Under the pieces are notes generated by a model. That model was not told the origin of the DNA. It saw only the letters and a program-made list of their open reading frames with translations, and did not search any database. DNA of 64,000 nt from Gordionus sp. m RMFG-2023 (taxonomy: Eukaryota; Nematomorpha; Gordioida; Chordodea; Parachordodidae), in assembly GCF_954871325.1 (NCBI RefSeq), contig NC_088775.1, positions 17,585,561 through 17,649,560 of the forward strand. Reading direction: 5' to 3'. This document shows, piece after piece, positions 34,663 to 46,546 of this stretch. Numbering within the stretch: position 1 is the first letter of the stretch; each line of letters starts with the position of its first letter. Position numbers and translations under genes: made by a program.

Positions 34663-36606
34663 CAGGGATGTGAACCCTTCGACAAAAAAAAGGGTCCAGG
34701 TCCGGGTTCGGGTCCAGTAATAATTTAAAAAGGACCCGGGTCCAGGGTTCGGGTTCAGGGAACATAAAAAGAATGACTCAAAATAAGACTTTTTTTCATT
34801 CATTTTTTATTATACTTCAATATATACACATTCATAATTCAAAATGAAATAATTTATATTTTAAATATTTTATTCAATAGCACAATCATGATATCTTCTA
34901 TTCAGATTTTCACGTAAATTTGACAATATATGTTTCAACGATGAAAATCCACGTTCTACACTTACCCAAAATAGATAGTCATTTTTATAATACATAAATT
35001 ATTGTACTTGTGTCGCTACACCCATGACGACTAGACAAAGTATATAATTCTGGATATATTGAAGAATTTTCCTCCCAGAATTTTAAAATGTATCTCTATT
35101 TATTCTCTTAACTTCTGAGAACTTTTCTAATAAAAATACAATAGTTATTTTTTGCTCCTTTCTATCTGATGATAATTTGATTTTTTGTTATCTATCTAAT
35201 AGTAAAATTTCCAGATGATCAATATTGTTATCATTATCATTGTTATTGCTACAACCAGTAGATATTGTCGTAGCCTCCAATATATTGTAAATAATAGAGA
35301 TTTGGGTATACCATAAATCCTCAAGATGGTCTATAGCCCTTTGTTTTTGCTCAATACTTAATAAAACTTGATATCGAGGGTCTAAATATATTGAAGCATA
35401 TATAACACTATTTTGTAAATATTTTTTCTATCTAATTTTCATATTTTCTAATACTTCATATGAAAAAGAACCTGTAAATCTTTCTAACTCTAATCGACAT
35501 CTTATCCATATGCCATAAAAATCCGATAAACATAACTGTTCTGCTTGCAATCTTAATGTAGTTATTTTTAAAGGAACCAACAAATAGTAAGGTTTTTTTA
35601 TTTAATTCCAATCATCTTCCGACAAAATACTTCACATGCTCTTATAATAAAATCATAACAGAAATCTTTCGAACTTATTACTCTAGCATCATACAAATAG
35701 AGGACCAACGTGTTGTGCAATCTAATATTGCCATTAGCCTTTTCATAGATTATAATATTCTTACAATTGTGGGAGTTCTTAAATATTTTACAACATCCCT
35801 TGCTTTATCAATTATAGTTTTAAAGTGATTATTTTTTATTTAGGGATTCATTAATAGCCAATTGTAACGTATGGGCTGCACATCTGATACAGTATATTTT
35901 TGTGGAGAAATCTTTTGTTATTTCCTGTAAATCAATTTCACTTATGTCCTCATAATTATCATCATCATCATCTATATCATCCATTTCTTTTAGTGAACAT
36001 TCATTTAATAATTTGGTTGATTTTACTAGATTAGCACCATTATCCGTAGTAATTGTATAAACGAGGAATGTGAAATTTATTTAATGTTTCTAATATCATT
36101 CTTTTTATATTTTCAGAAGTTGAACTCTCTTTAGTCTCCTTCATAGCTAAATTTCTTAATATTATATTATTTCCTTTTATATACTGTATATTTATTCCTA
36201 GAATATTTCTCCCTAATCTTTGGGCGGAATTAATTTTTAATGAAATTAATTTGTTTTTTGTTTCTTTTATTATTTTTGCTTGTAATTTTTCGATTCATTA
36301 TAAAATATTATTACTTACACTAAATAATTTATGGTATCAATATCAATCTCTAAATAAAATGAAATGAAGTTCAGGAAGAAAAACGAAAGAAAAACGCCAA
36401 GATAAAATAAATGATTCCACGAAAAAAATTAATAAAATTATAAAAATTTTATATTATTTTTTACAAATAATATTTTTACATTATTTTTTTAAAAAAATAT
36501 GTTTATGTTAAAAATTTTTTACCCTGAACCCTTGGACCCTCCACTTTTTAAAAGGGTCCGGGTTCAGCCAAAATACGAGGGTTCAGGGTCCGGGTTCACA
36601 TCCCTG
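34663..36606. mobile_element. hAT element, TIR CAGGGATGTGAACCC, 8-bp TSD
   Basis: CAGGGATGTGAACCC at the left and GGGTTCACATCCCTG-type sequence at the right (CCGGGTTCACATCCCTG) form the inverted ends. TTATAGGG flanks both (34655-34662, 36607-36614). Sub-terminal zones repeat GGGTTCGGGTCC/GGACCCGGG-like words in both orientations. It encodes a - strand transposase relic. Confidence 0.9.
34862..36300 (-). pseudogene. hAT transposase, decayed
   Basis: Right-to-left reading gives VYTITTDNGANLVK (about 36063-36021; the Asp of the TTDNGAN catalytic block is present), an Asp-rich linker, CIRCAAHTLQLAI (about 35893-35855; CxxH core), DKARDVVKYLRTPTIV, and the C-terminal dimerisation segment DYLFWVSVERGFSSLKHILS followed by NLRENLNRRYHDCAIE and a stop at 34862-34990. 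The expected SSERxFS motif is replaced by SVERGFS. Several stops and shifts lie between these parts. The element carrying it is otherwise bounded by clean ends, so it was mobilised before or while decaying. Confidence 0.8.
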
Positions 36607-36614
36607 TTATAGGG

Positions 36615-37020
36615 TTGAAAAAATAAATTGATAAATCTCTCTTTAATAATTTTTATAAAAAATAAGGAGAAGTAAAGATAAAAAAATATGGCATCCGGAT
36701 ATTATTTTTATTCAACTATTCTGCATTAAAATAATCATACTATTATGAGAAAATTTTAAGAAGTCAAAGTTCATTTAATAATTCATAGGAAAAAATGAAA
36801 ATTTAAGCAATGTAATTCAATTCTGTTTTAATAGTTATTTTATACCTTTATAAAGTCTTTTTATATTATTATTTTTTCGATGTGTTAAAAACATTTTTTG
36901 GGTTTCCATTCTTACAACATACATATTATACAACTTTATTTTGTGCTTCAGTTAATTTTCATTTAAAATTAGTATCCCTTAACCTTGTAACAATTTCATT
37001 ATTCAAATAAGACAATATAT
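36615..37020. other. Short A+T-rich spacer between two hAT relics
   Basis: Nothing recognised. Confidence 0.4.
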
Positions 37021-37025
37021 AATAT

Positions 37026-39135
37026 TTACAAATATACAATTAAAAATTTTATATAAATAAAAGTGAAAATCAAAACACAAAATATAACGTTGTTAAACAA
37101 ATTTTTATTAAGTTTGATTAATAAAATATCGTCTAAAGGAGATTTACTTAATCTAGTTCGTAAGAGTGTTACAATCAATCCTAGCGCACTGAAGGATCTT
37201 TCGGTAGAGACTTGCAAGCAAGAAGCAGATAGAACTACTTATGAGAGGGTGTATAATTCGGGATCTTGAAATTTTTAGGATGGCCAATCGTGCAAAAGAT
37301 TTTGATAGGATGGCAATTTTTGGCTATATATTAAATGATTAATTTTCGTCTTAATATCCATGCTCTCAAATATTTTGGTACATTGGAGCCTTAGCGCATT
37401 CTCTCTCCAAATATATATATCCAGCCTCGTTTTACTACAACTGACAGGAATAGCAGGAGAGCCAATCAGAGGTGTGTAATTTGTCACCATGTAGACATCA
37501 AATGGTCTTAAAATAAAATGAATTTATTTTATTTAAGTAGAATATTATAAATTTACCCTATCAGCAATTTATCATTTTCGGATGGATAGATTCCATTTTG
37601 GTAATTAAATCTAGGATCCATGTAGATCCCACTTCTAAATACATTATTATCAAACAGATATTTCTGCCGTAGAATATTCATTGTTGATTTCTTCTAAATC
37701 CAATTTATATAAAAAAATCTATTATGCAAGATTTCTCTTGTAATTTTATAATGCATTGCATATGTATACTGGAGGTAAGCTTGAATTCTATCCCACAGGA
37801 GTGAATTAATTAAGGTTTCTGAATATATTTCCCATTTTTATGTAAATATCTTTATTATTTTAATTTTTTAACATTCGATAGGTGCTATTCTCCCTAGTAA
37901 CCGTGTCCAACACTTGTTTGCAAATTTTCAAAGGAATTAAATTTTTTATATTTTTGTGATTTAAACAATTTAAGAATCGATCTTATTTCATCGAGGTCTT
38001 CTTTAGGAATTTTTTTTATAAAATCATTAACCCCTAATTGGATTGTATGGGCACAACAACACACACAAATGAGCCCAAATGATTTTATTAGATCATTTAA
38101 TAAATTTTCCATATTATCATTTACTGGTTCTTCATCCGTGTTGAAAATTTAAGTTATCATAAACATTATTTGATCATATATAAGGTATACCCCTCAGACG
38201 AATCACTATCATGTACGCTGCTATTTTGCTGCGAGATCTATATCATTTAGAATCGTTAATTGTTTGCGAAGACTCTTTATTGGTTGGCGATGACTCATTA
38301 TCATCCATTTGGGACAAATATTCTAATAAGGCATCTTCAAAAAGATCAATATGAGTAATTAGTCCTCAGCTAACATTTCAACAGTTTTAATCATATTCGC
38401 ACCATTGCAAAGGTGATACTGTATATTTGGCTCAAACATATTTTATACTTTTTTAATAAATTTTCAATTTCTTCCTTTAAATTGGATGCCGTGTGCGTCT
38501 TACAATTTTTAACATCCCTAAGGTTCTTTTTGAAATCTTGTTGCCGTATCTATTTTCAACGAAATAAGTTTTTTTACTTGTTGCATTATCTCAAATATTT
38601 TATTTTATCAATTACGTTGTGTTTGTTTATAGTCATATTCTACGATGGGACTATTGGATTTTATAATAGCCTGAATAATTCATGTTACTAAATTAATTGG
38701 CAAGTTGTTAATGGCAATTAATCCCCCAACCGATTCGTGAACCTAAAATTTTTTTTAGAAATTACTTAGATTTAAAATTAATAATTTTTATAGAGTCCTG
38801 CAAAATTCTACTTTCAGATCAAAGCAAATCAGATTTTTTTATTTATTTTTAATATATTAGTCTGAAAAATAAATGAAATCCAAGTCAAAAAATATTTTAA
38901 TAAATTTAATTATACGATTTACTAACAAAAGTATTGATTATAGTGACTTATTGTTTAATGTATATATTAAAATACCTTCGATTTGCTCATGACGATTTTA
39001 ATTGCTTGGGGTGTCTTCTCGTTTAACTGCGAACTTGCTGTATATCACAATTGTTAACACTATCTGACTTCAAATTAGCTGCAATATTAGGATATTGACT
39101 GAAAATATGTCTTTCACGATTAGCTGTAAAATGCA
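37026..39135 (-). pseudogene. Second hAT transposase relic, no ends found
   Basis: Reading right to left: a possible BED-type zinc-finger remnant FTANRERHIFSQYPNIAANL at about 39130-39060; a block near 38395-38340 where an NGAN-type catalytic motif would be expected; the CxxH core ICVCCCAHTIQLGVNDFIKK (about 38075-38010); and the dimerisation segment STERSFSALGLIVTLLRTRL (37215-37150) ending IKLNKNLF. The parts are in correct hAT order and spacing but separated by stops and shifts. Terminal inverted repeats and target duplication were not found, so the ends are probably degraded. It is distinct from the 34.7-36.6 kb hAT. Confidence 0.7.
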
Positions 39136-39280
39136 CATGTATATGAATTAGAAGGTTATTAAATCATTTTTAAACTAGATAGACCAAATCGAAATATTAA
39201 ACAATTGGTAGTTGTTATAAAAGTATATATAATTGTTACCGAACTGATTTACTTTAGAATTAGAAAAATAATATAAGCCC

Positions 39281-39595
39281 CTTTTTAATTGTCTATTAAT
39301 TCACAAGATTTTGTTTTAGTAACTTTTATTTAATTATAGTTGGATACGAATCACGTTTTTAATTGTCTATTAATTCACATTTATTAACTTTCATTTAATC
39401 ATAGGCGTAGCCAAGATTTTCATAAGGGGGGGGGGAATTAAAAAAGGGGGATATTTTTTATTAGCTAAAAATGATACTTACAAAAAGTGATAAATTTCTG
39501 AAGGGGTGGTGGAAATTTCCCCTTGCCCTCCCCCTGGCTACGCCTATGTATTTAATTATAGTTGGATACCAATCACGGACTGGGGAATATAATAT
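39281..39595. repeat. Tandem duplication split by a MITE
   Basis: TTTTTAATTGTCTATTAATTCACA...TTAATTATAGTTGGATAC(G/C)AATCACG is present as 39281-39357 and again as 39358-39399 plus 39549-39577. The MITE at 39400-39548 interrupts the second unit only. Confidence 0.75.
39400..39548. mobile_element. hAT-type MITE, TIR CATAGGCGTAGCCA, 149 bp
   Basis: The ends CATAGGCGTAGCCAAG and CCTGGCTACGCCTATG are inverted repeats. Flanks CATTTAAT and TATTTAAT differ by one base, and the uninterrupted sister unit at about 39333 shows TATTTAAT as the empty site, which supports an 8-bp target. The inside has G-rich and C-rich runs. Confidence 0.75.
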
Positions 39596-39921
39596 TGCTT
39601 GTGAAGATTTTTCTATGGAAATGGCCAGAAATTTGCAAAATTTTTAAAATAGACCAAAGTCCTTTTAAATGATTAGCTTTAAAAAATATTTATAACCTAA
39701 TTGTCAAAAAAGATAAATTTAAATGATAAAATTATAAAAATTTGGGTTGTATAAAAACCATAATAAAAATAAAATATCTTACATGGAATTGATTTAAGTT
39801 TTTTATGGCATGAGCTGCATGTTGCAAAAATATTGCCGGTCATATAAAAAAACGGTTACTGCCACTCTCGGGGGGTATATTATTTTTTTGTTATTTTTTT
39901 ATGTTATTATTTTTTTATGAG

Positions 39922-40225
39922 GGTGGGTCTATTTATCGCTCGGCTGAAAATATCGCTCGGCTAACCACATAATAAATCATTTATTACTAAATATCGCTCG
40001 GCTAGTAAATGTCGCTCGACAAACCACATGATAAATTATTTAACTAAATATCGCTCGGCTAACCACATAATAAATCATTTATTACTAAATATCGCTCAGC
40101 TAGTAAATATCGCTCGATTGGGAAATGTGGCTCGGTTAACCACATAATAAATCATTTATTATTTAAATTACGCTCGTCTAATTACATAATAAATTTTTTA
40201 TTACTAAATATCGCTCGGCTTATAT
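39922..40225. repeat. Left sub-terminal array of TCGCTCGGCT units
   Basis: About ten copies of (A)TCGCTCGGCT, some variant (TCGCTCGACA, TGGCTCGGTT), are spaced 20-55 bp apart by A/T linkers such as CACATAATAAATCATTTATT. They are likely transposase-binding repeats, an inference from position in MULE TIRs. Confidence 0.75.
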
Positions 40226-42270
40226 TTATGTATTAAATTTCCAAACATTTTCCAGTGGGTTTTCACTTTCCTAATATTAATTAAGAATTAATTAGTTTAT
40301 AAATAAGATAAAGGTTTGGACAGGTGTAAAAAATTATCTATTAGATATTTTAGCTTCAATACTTTTATAAAATTAAAATTGCTCATAACATTTTTTATTT
40401 ATTAAAGTAAAAGAAATAATATTCTATCCGCTAGATGGCGTCTTTAAATTTTTTATTATAAAATTTAAAAATAATATTTTTGAATGTGTTTAATAAATTT
40501 CGCCATATTCTATTAGATATTTTTAATTTTTTTATTACAAAATATAAAAAAATATTTTTGAATGTGTTTAATAAATTTCGCCATATTCTATTAAATATTT
40601 TTAATTTTTTTATTATAAAATATAAAAATAATATTTTTGAATGAGTTTAATAAATTTTGCCTTATTGTATTAAGAAATTATATAGGATAATCATAATTAT
40701 CCAATATTTCTAGAATATCGAATATATTTCATCAATATATATCAGAGTTGTAAACCCCCCTTCTAAAAAATGGGTTCGGGTGAGAGTTCAGTGAAAAATC
40801 TCTGAATCCGGTTCAGGGTAGTATAGTTAATTAGTCGAGTTTTATTGACCCTGAACTCGAGCCGTAGTCGTAAAAAACGGCTCAGACTAGTGCGGCTCAA
40901 TAAGCCGTTTGAGCCGATTCTATATTTAAAAATATTTTATATATTATCAAATTTATAAAGAATTATACAAAGTATTATTTTATATATATGATCCCCAGAG
41001 TTGTTAAAATACACTTTTTAAATGGATCTAGATGCAAATACACCCATTTTTTAAGTTTTAAATTAAATATAGGGGAAAATAAATCCTTAAAAAAAACCGG
41101 AAAAAAATTCCCAAATAATTTTTGTTTAAATTTTCAAAAATAATTCTGCCGCTAAAATAACGGAAATATTTCTAAAAAATTATATTCAGTATTTTCTGAA
41201 AGTTGAGTATTTATTCTCGACGTTTGAGGATTTTTTTTAGCATTATTTCTGTTTTAATTCTAAGCGATATAGGGCAATCTCAAAATATGAGAATTGATAA
41301 ATCGGTTGGTAGCTTTGATACTTTATAATTTAGTAGATAACATAAAAAGTATAGATTTGTTACATCTTGGAAAGAAAACATGATAGATTTTTATTGAAAT
41401 AGATGAAAATTATGATTTCAACTTTTGAAAAAAAAGATGGAAACAAATAATATTTTTATTATTTAATTTCTTTTGGGGAAAAAAAGGAAAGGGAGGGAAA
41501 TACAATTAAATGTTATGCTATTATGAGAAAAAAAAATATGTAAAAAACGGAAGTTATTAATATTAAAAAAAATAAAACTCAAATTTTAAGATGCCAGCCA
41601 GGCGGCAAAAGGATTCAAAAAGTATTAATAGTTAAAAATTAAAATAACATAATATCAATCACAATTCACTTCAAAATAATCATTTATTACACATCATAAA
41701 ATTTTTTTTCGAATTCATATTCACAATCACAATTCACTTCAAAATATAATCATTTATTTATTACATATCAATTTTTTTTCGAATTCATATTCACAATGGA
41801 GGATGCTATATTAAGGTTAATATTCATTTACTCTTCATACTTTCTTTACCTATGAAATGATTCACAAAATATAGTCAATTATTTCATTATGGTTTTTACT
41901 TTTTATTCAAATAAAGATACATAGGTTGTTACATGCTGTGACCCTATTAAAAAAGGGTTCGAGTTTATTTGCAAAAAATATCTGAACCAGGTTGGGATTC
42001 AGGTTCGGTGCCCAGAAAAAACTTAATTTAGTTAAAATAACAGATACAAATTTTTTATTAAAATTAATCTTATATTTAGTTTAAGAATTCACCGTAAAAA
42101 TATTTATCATTTGGAGTTCTGGTGACCATCATTTAAAAAAACAATATGGAACTATATAATATCATTCTAGGGCCATAATTTAATAAAATTTGACAAATCG
42201 CTGTTTTTATTAGGAAATTAGACTGGTAGGGTAGTTTTTGAATTGTTTTAAAAAATATTAATTTTACCCA

Positions 42271-42525
42271 ATGTTGTGTGCCGACTCTGAATATTCGCAC
42301 AAGGGTTCAGACAGCACTCACATTTTCATACATCCAAATTGGAAATCAAAGATTTTGGCAATTTTATTTGATATCAAGAAATTTTATTTAGTCAATTTTA
42401 ATAAAACCTTGATATGGTTACATTTTATAAAAATCTTATTTGATTTAGGGTTATCTTCGTTCTTTTTATTTACTCAAGATTCATCACTTGAAAAAAAATT
42501 AATTTTTTCTATTTTTGCAGATTAA
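42271..42525 (+). CDS. Upstream reading frame of MULE-OTU, 84 codons, function unknown
   Basis: Open frame MLCADSEYSHKGSDSTHIFI... preserved unchanged in the opposite copy (49075-49329), which argues that it is or was coding. The 3' part is hydrophobic and may instead be an intron: TCTATTTTTGCAG at about 42522 is a good acceptor just before the OTU start. The N-terminal 35 codons could then be a first exon. No domain recognised. Confidence 0.4.
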   Translation: MLCADSEYSHKGSDSTHIFIHPNWKSKILAILFDIKKFYLVNFNKTLIWLHFIKILFDLGLSSFFLFTQDSSLEKKLIFSIFAD

Positions 42526-42539
42526 AAAGAGATCCAGCT

Positions 42540-43150
42540 ATGGCCTTAATAGAAAAAAATAAATTAACAGAGCCACAACCAATAACGTTAAAGAAAATAT
42601 CAAAAGATTCTATAAGTGAAAAAATTATACAAATGGCGCAATCTCCAATCTTAGAAAATTATATTCCGCAGGAAATTGAATCTGATGGTAATTGCTTTTA
42701 CCGGGCGGTTTCAATGTCGTTATATAAACCACAAACACTTCATATTTTTTTAAGACTGATAACGGCAATAGAAATAATTATAAATCCTCAATATTATGAT
42801 AAAAACCATCCTGATTTTTTCCAAAACTATAAAATTAATCCAAATATATGGGTGAATGAGTATTATGAGATACTCGATTCGGCTCTAAATATAAATGTTT
42901 GGGCTGAGCAAATTCATATATGCGCATTAAGTGCTGCTCTTGGCAAACCAATGCCCATCAAATTCATTAAAGGCTTTTACCGATATCCTTTATGGCAGGG
43001 GTGTAAGCCAGAGTTTAAAGCCTCATATTTATCATGTGGACATCTACCATATGTCCAAATGATATATTTAATATTAGAATCAATCACTTTGTATCTCTCA
43101 TACCAAATAATTATATTAATACATTAACAAAAAAACCCCAACTGTCCAAC
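42540..43150 (+). pseudogene. OTU-family cysteine protease domain of MULE, left copy
   Basis: The start MALIEKNKL and the core YIPQEIESDGNCFYRAVSMS contain the OTU catalytic Cys in DGNCFYR. Following text (LRLITAIEI..NPQYYD, WAEQIHICALSAALGKPM, MWTSTICPN) and the catalytic-His motif INHFVSLIPN match OTU domains attached to MULE transposases in invertebrates. The Cys and His parts are in different frames: the shift lies at about 43024-43040, where the two arms also differ by two bases. OTU enzymes remove ubiquitin, but what the domain does for the transposon is not established. Confidence 0.82.
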
Positions 43151-45019
43151 AATATCATAAAAGATTTATCATTTTCGATAGAAAATATTCTAAAAAAACC
43201 ATGTAGCGAAGATATCCGATTAAAATCTTTACCTTTTTTTTTAAACAATATTATAGCCGAAGAAGGTCATCCAAACTATGGGTTTTTTTTTAACATTGTA
43301 AAATCCATAAAAATTTTGCTTTCTCCCAATAATATATTGCACGAACCTTTAGGTATAAAATATAATATGTATTTTTTAATTTCTAATAATAATTTTACAA
43401 ATTATAAGAATAAAAATTTATATATAGATGATTGTGGGCCATGGACAGGCTCAAAATCAAGCTCAAGAAAATTATATTATAATATATATAATGATATTGT
43501 TCAAGGTCCGTATATTTTTAAAGATGGCCTATTTAGGCAGGACACTCATCTAGGTGGTTCTAGAATTTTTTAAAAAAAAGAACCTCAACCTTTAACCAAA
43601 AATATAATTGTTCTTTATAAATACTATAGTATTTTAAAGAGAAGTAAAGAGTATAAACGCCGAATTTTAAAAATTAATTTTATTGAAAAGCCTAATTACG
43701 ATTTCAAAGATATATATTTAGTTGAATATATAGGACAATGGCCAGGTCCCGCTTGCCATGGGAATTCCAAAAAGATTGTAAATCCTTATGTACGGACTTC
43801 AAATCAGTTATTATCAAACATTAGAAATCAAATAAAGGACAATCAAACATGTCGCAATATTTATAATAATTATATATTTCAAAAAGACCCAATTAAACCA
43901 AAAAATTTAAAACAAATTTATAACTTAAATTATAAACTTAAAAAAGATACAAAAGTACCTCTAAATTTTGCGATTAATATTTTACAAATTACTAATGATC
44001 TACATATTTCGCCATTTATCCAATCAATAATTCACATCAAAGAGAAAACACCATCGATAATTTGTTATACTCATTTTATTATTAAAACTATTAAGTTTTT
44101 GTCAAACCAATCTGACTTCTGTATATTAGGCATTGATAAAACATTTAATTTGGGTGATATACCTAACTGCTATAGTATTTAAACATATAGCAGTTAAGAG
44201 ATATAAAACAGATGAATCCCCTATATTTTTAGGACCAATATATTTGCATGGAGATTCTGATATGACCACTTATCATACTTTTTTCTCTCATTTGCATTCT
44301 GTATTTTTAAAAAATAAAATAAATATTAAAAATATCATATTTGGTAGTGACCAAGAAAAGGCTATAGTAAAACCTATTCAGGAAATATTTAAATTTAATA
44401 CTCATTTAATATGCACACGTCATTTAAAAGACAATATAAGAAAATATTTTCGGAAAAACAAGGTGTAAATGCTGTTATGTCTAAAAAAATTATACAGGAT
44501 ATTTTTTCTTTTAATGGGATTTTATTTTCTCGGAATGACCAAATATATAATGAAAAATTAAACGATTTATACAATTATTGTAATTTTTTGCTATATATAA
44601 AAAATAAATTTCAAAAAGTAATTTATGAACATGTTTACATTCCCCTAAAAAATAAAATAATAAATTGTTTATGGACAAATAACAACTGCGAATCTATGAA
44701 CCATGTTTTAAAATCATATATAAACTGGAAACAACGTCCTTTAAAAGAATTAATCGAAAAAATTAAGGATATCACAATGTTACAAGAAAAAGAATTTAAA
44801 AGATCCTTCTCAGGAAAAGGAGAATATTTTTTAAATAATGAATATCGCAATTATTTAATACCCGAATCGATAGATTGTCATGATACATTAAATAATTTAC
44901 TTAATAGTCAAAGCAAAGATAAATTACATTCATTAGATAAAACTTTATCTGTTTTAAAACCAAAAGGCTCAAAAAAACCACATCAGCGACGTAGAATTAA
45001 AGCAGAAAGGACTCGATAA
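43060..45019 (+). pseudogene. MULE transposase, left copy
   Basis: After the OTU His, the middle region (GPWTGSKSSSRKLYYNI, QDTHLGGSRIF) runs to a stop at about 43573 where the other copy reads on into EPQPLTKNIIVLYKYYSI. The conserved GPACHGNSKK...NPYVRTS (about 43745-43800) precedes the catalytic domain: first Asp in LGIDKTFNLGD (about 44126-44158), HGDSDMTTYHTFFSHLH, second Asp in FGSDQEKA (about 44342-44362), CTRHLKDNIRKY, and the Glu in TNNNCESMNHVLK (about 44678-44716). These form the MULE D-D-E triad. Three or four breaks make this copy non-functional. The C-terminus is basic (KPHQRRRIKAERTR). Confidence 0.8.
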
Positions 45020-45359
45020 AATATTTTTTATAAATTTTAATTCCTTATTTTTCCCCAATTTTCCCCTGCTCATAATCTATTTCATCAATATATATAATTT
45101 TATTATCCTAAATGTATATTTAAATCTTCTCTGCCGAACAAATTATATTTTATGAACGCAATAATTATATTATAATAACATTATATATCAATTTGGTAAA
45201 AATAATTATGATTTATATATGAATGAATAAAATGAATTACCATCGTTATTAATTTATCTGATTAATAAAAATTGCAAAATTTAAAAAAGACTACTAATTT
45301 TTTACCAAAATATAAATAATGCTATAAAAAAAATCATAAATATTTTAGTCATCATGATA

Positions 45360-46262
45360 GAATATGGCGAAATTTATTAAACACATTCAAAAATATTATT
45401 TTTAAATTTTATAATAAAAAATTTAAAGACGCCATCTAGCGGATAGAATATTATTTCTTTTACTTTAATAAATAAAAAATGTTATGAGCAATTTTAATTT
45501 TATAAAAGTATTGAAGCTAAAATATCTAATAGATAATTTTTTACACCTGTCCAAACCTTTATCTTATTTATAAACTAATTAATTCTCAATTAATATTAGG
45601 AAAGTGAAAACCCACTGGAAAATGTTTGGAAATTTAATACATAAATATAAGCCGAGCGATATTTAGTAATAAAAAATTTATTATGTAATTAGCCGAGCGT
45701 AATTTAAATAATAAATGATTTATTATGTGGTTAACCGAGCCACATTTCCCAATCGAGCGATATTTAGTAATAAATGATTTATTATGTGGTTAGCCGAGCG
45801 ATATTTAGTAATAAATAATTTATCATGTGGTTTGTCGAGCGACATTTACTAGCCGAGCGATATTTAGTAATAAATGATTTATTATGTGGTTAGCCGAGCG
45901 ATATTTTCTAGCCGAGCGATAAATAGACCCACCGGCTAATTACATAATAAATTTTTTATTACTAAATATCGCTTGGCTTATATTTATGTATTAAATTTCC
46001 AAACATTTTCCAGTGGGTTTTCACTTTCCTAATATTAATTGAGAATTAATTAGTTTATAAATAAGATAAAGGTTTGGACAGGTGTAAAAAATTATCTATT
46101 AGATATTTTAGCTTCAATACTTTTATAAAATAAAAATTGCTCATAACATTTTTTATTTATTAAAGTAAAAGAAATAATATTCTATCCGCTAGATGGCGTC
46201 TTTAAATTTTTTATTATAAAATTTAAAAATAATTTTGAATGTGTTTAATAAATTTCGCCATA
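45360..46262. repeat. Centre of palindrome: facing MULE TIRs
   Basis: 45360-45933 is the right TIR of the left element and 45934-46262 is the inner part of the TIR of the right element, reverse-complementary about the junction at 45933/45934. The right element begins directly at GGCTAATTACATAATAAATT and lacks its outer terminal array at this junction, unlike the other three ends. Confidence 0.85.
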
Positions 46263-46546
46263 TTCTATCATGATGACTAAAATATTTATGATTTTTTTTA
46301 TAGCATTATCTATATTTTGGTAAAAAATTAGTAATCTTTTTTAAATTTTGCAATTTTTATTAATCAGATAAATTAATAACGATGGTAATTCATTTTATTC
46401 ATTCATATATAAATCATAATTATTTTTGCGTTCATAAAATATAATTTGTTCGGCAGAGAAGATTTAAATATACATTTAGGATAATAAAATTATATATATT
46501 GATGAAATAGATTATGAGCAGGGGAAAATTGGGGAAAAATAAGGAA

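Larger units (their letters stand above)
39922..45933 (+). mobile_element. MULE-OTU transposon, left copy (6.0 kb), long TIRs
   Basis: The termini GGTGGGTCTATTTATCGCTC and its reverse complement at 45914-45933 end long inverted repeats of roughly 600 bp. The outer part of each is an array of GCCGAGCGATATTTAGTAAT-like units spaced by TTTATTATGTGGTT; the inner part holds CTAGATGGCGTCTTTAAATT and more. Coding lies at 42271-45019 on +. Long TIRs, a MULE transposase and an OTU protease identify a Mutator-like element. No convincing 8-11 bp target duplication was found at the outer ends. Confidence 0.88.

Noticed and set aside
39930-40225. CRISPR-like array (regular repeats and spacers)
   Set aside because: Spacers are themselves repetitive A/T linkers, units vary, and the array is mirrored at the other MULE end; it is a transposon terminal array in eukaryotic DNA.
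40743-42020. A further hAT inside the MULE arm (CAGAGTTGTAAA and GGGTTCGGG words)
   Set aside because: The same words occur in both arms but no inverted partner end with an 8-bp duplication could be paired, so it is left as MULE interior.
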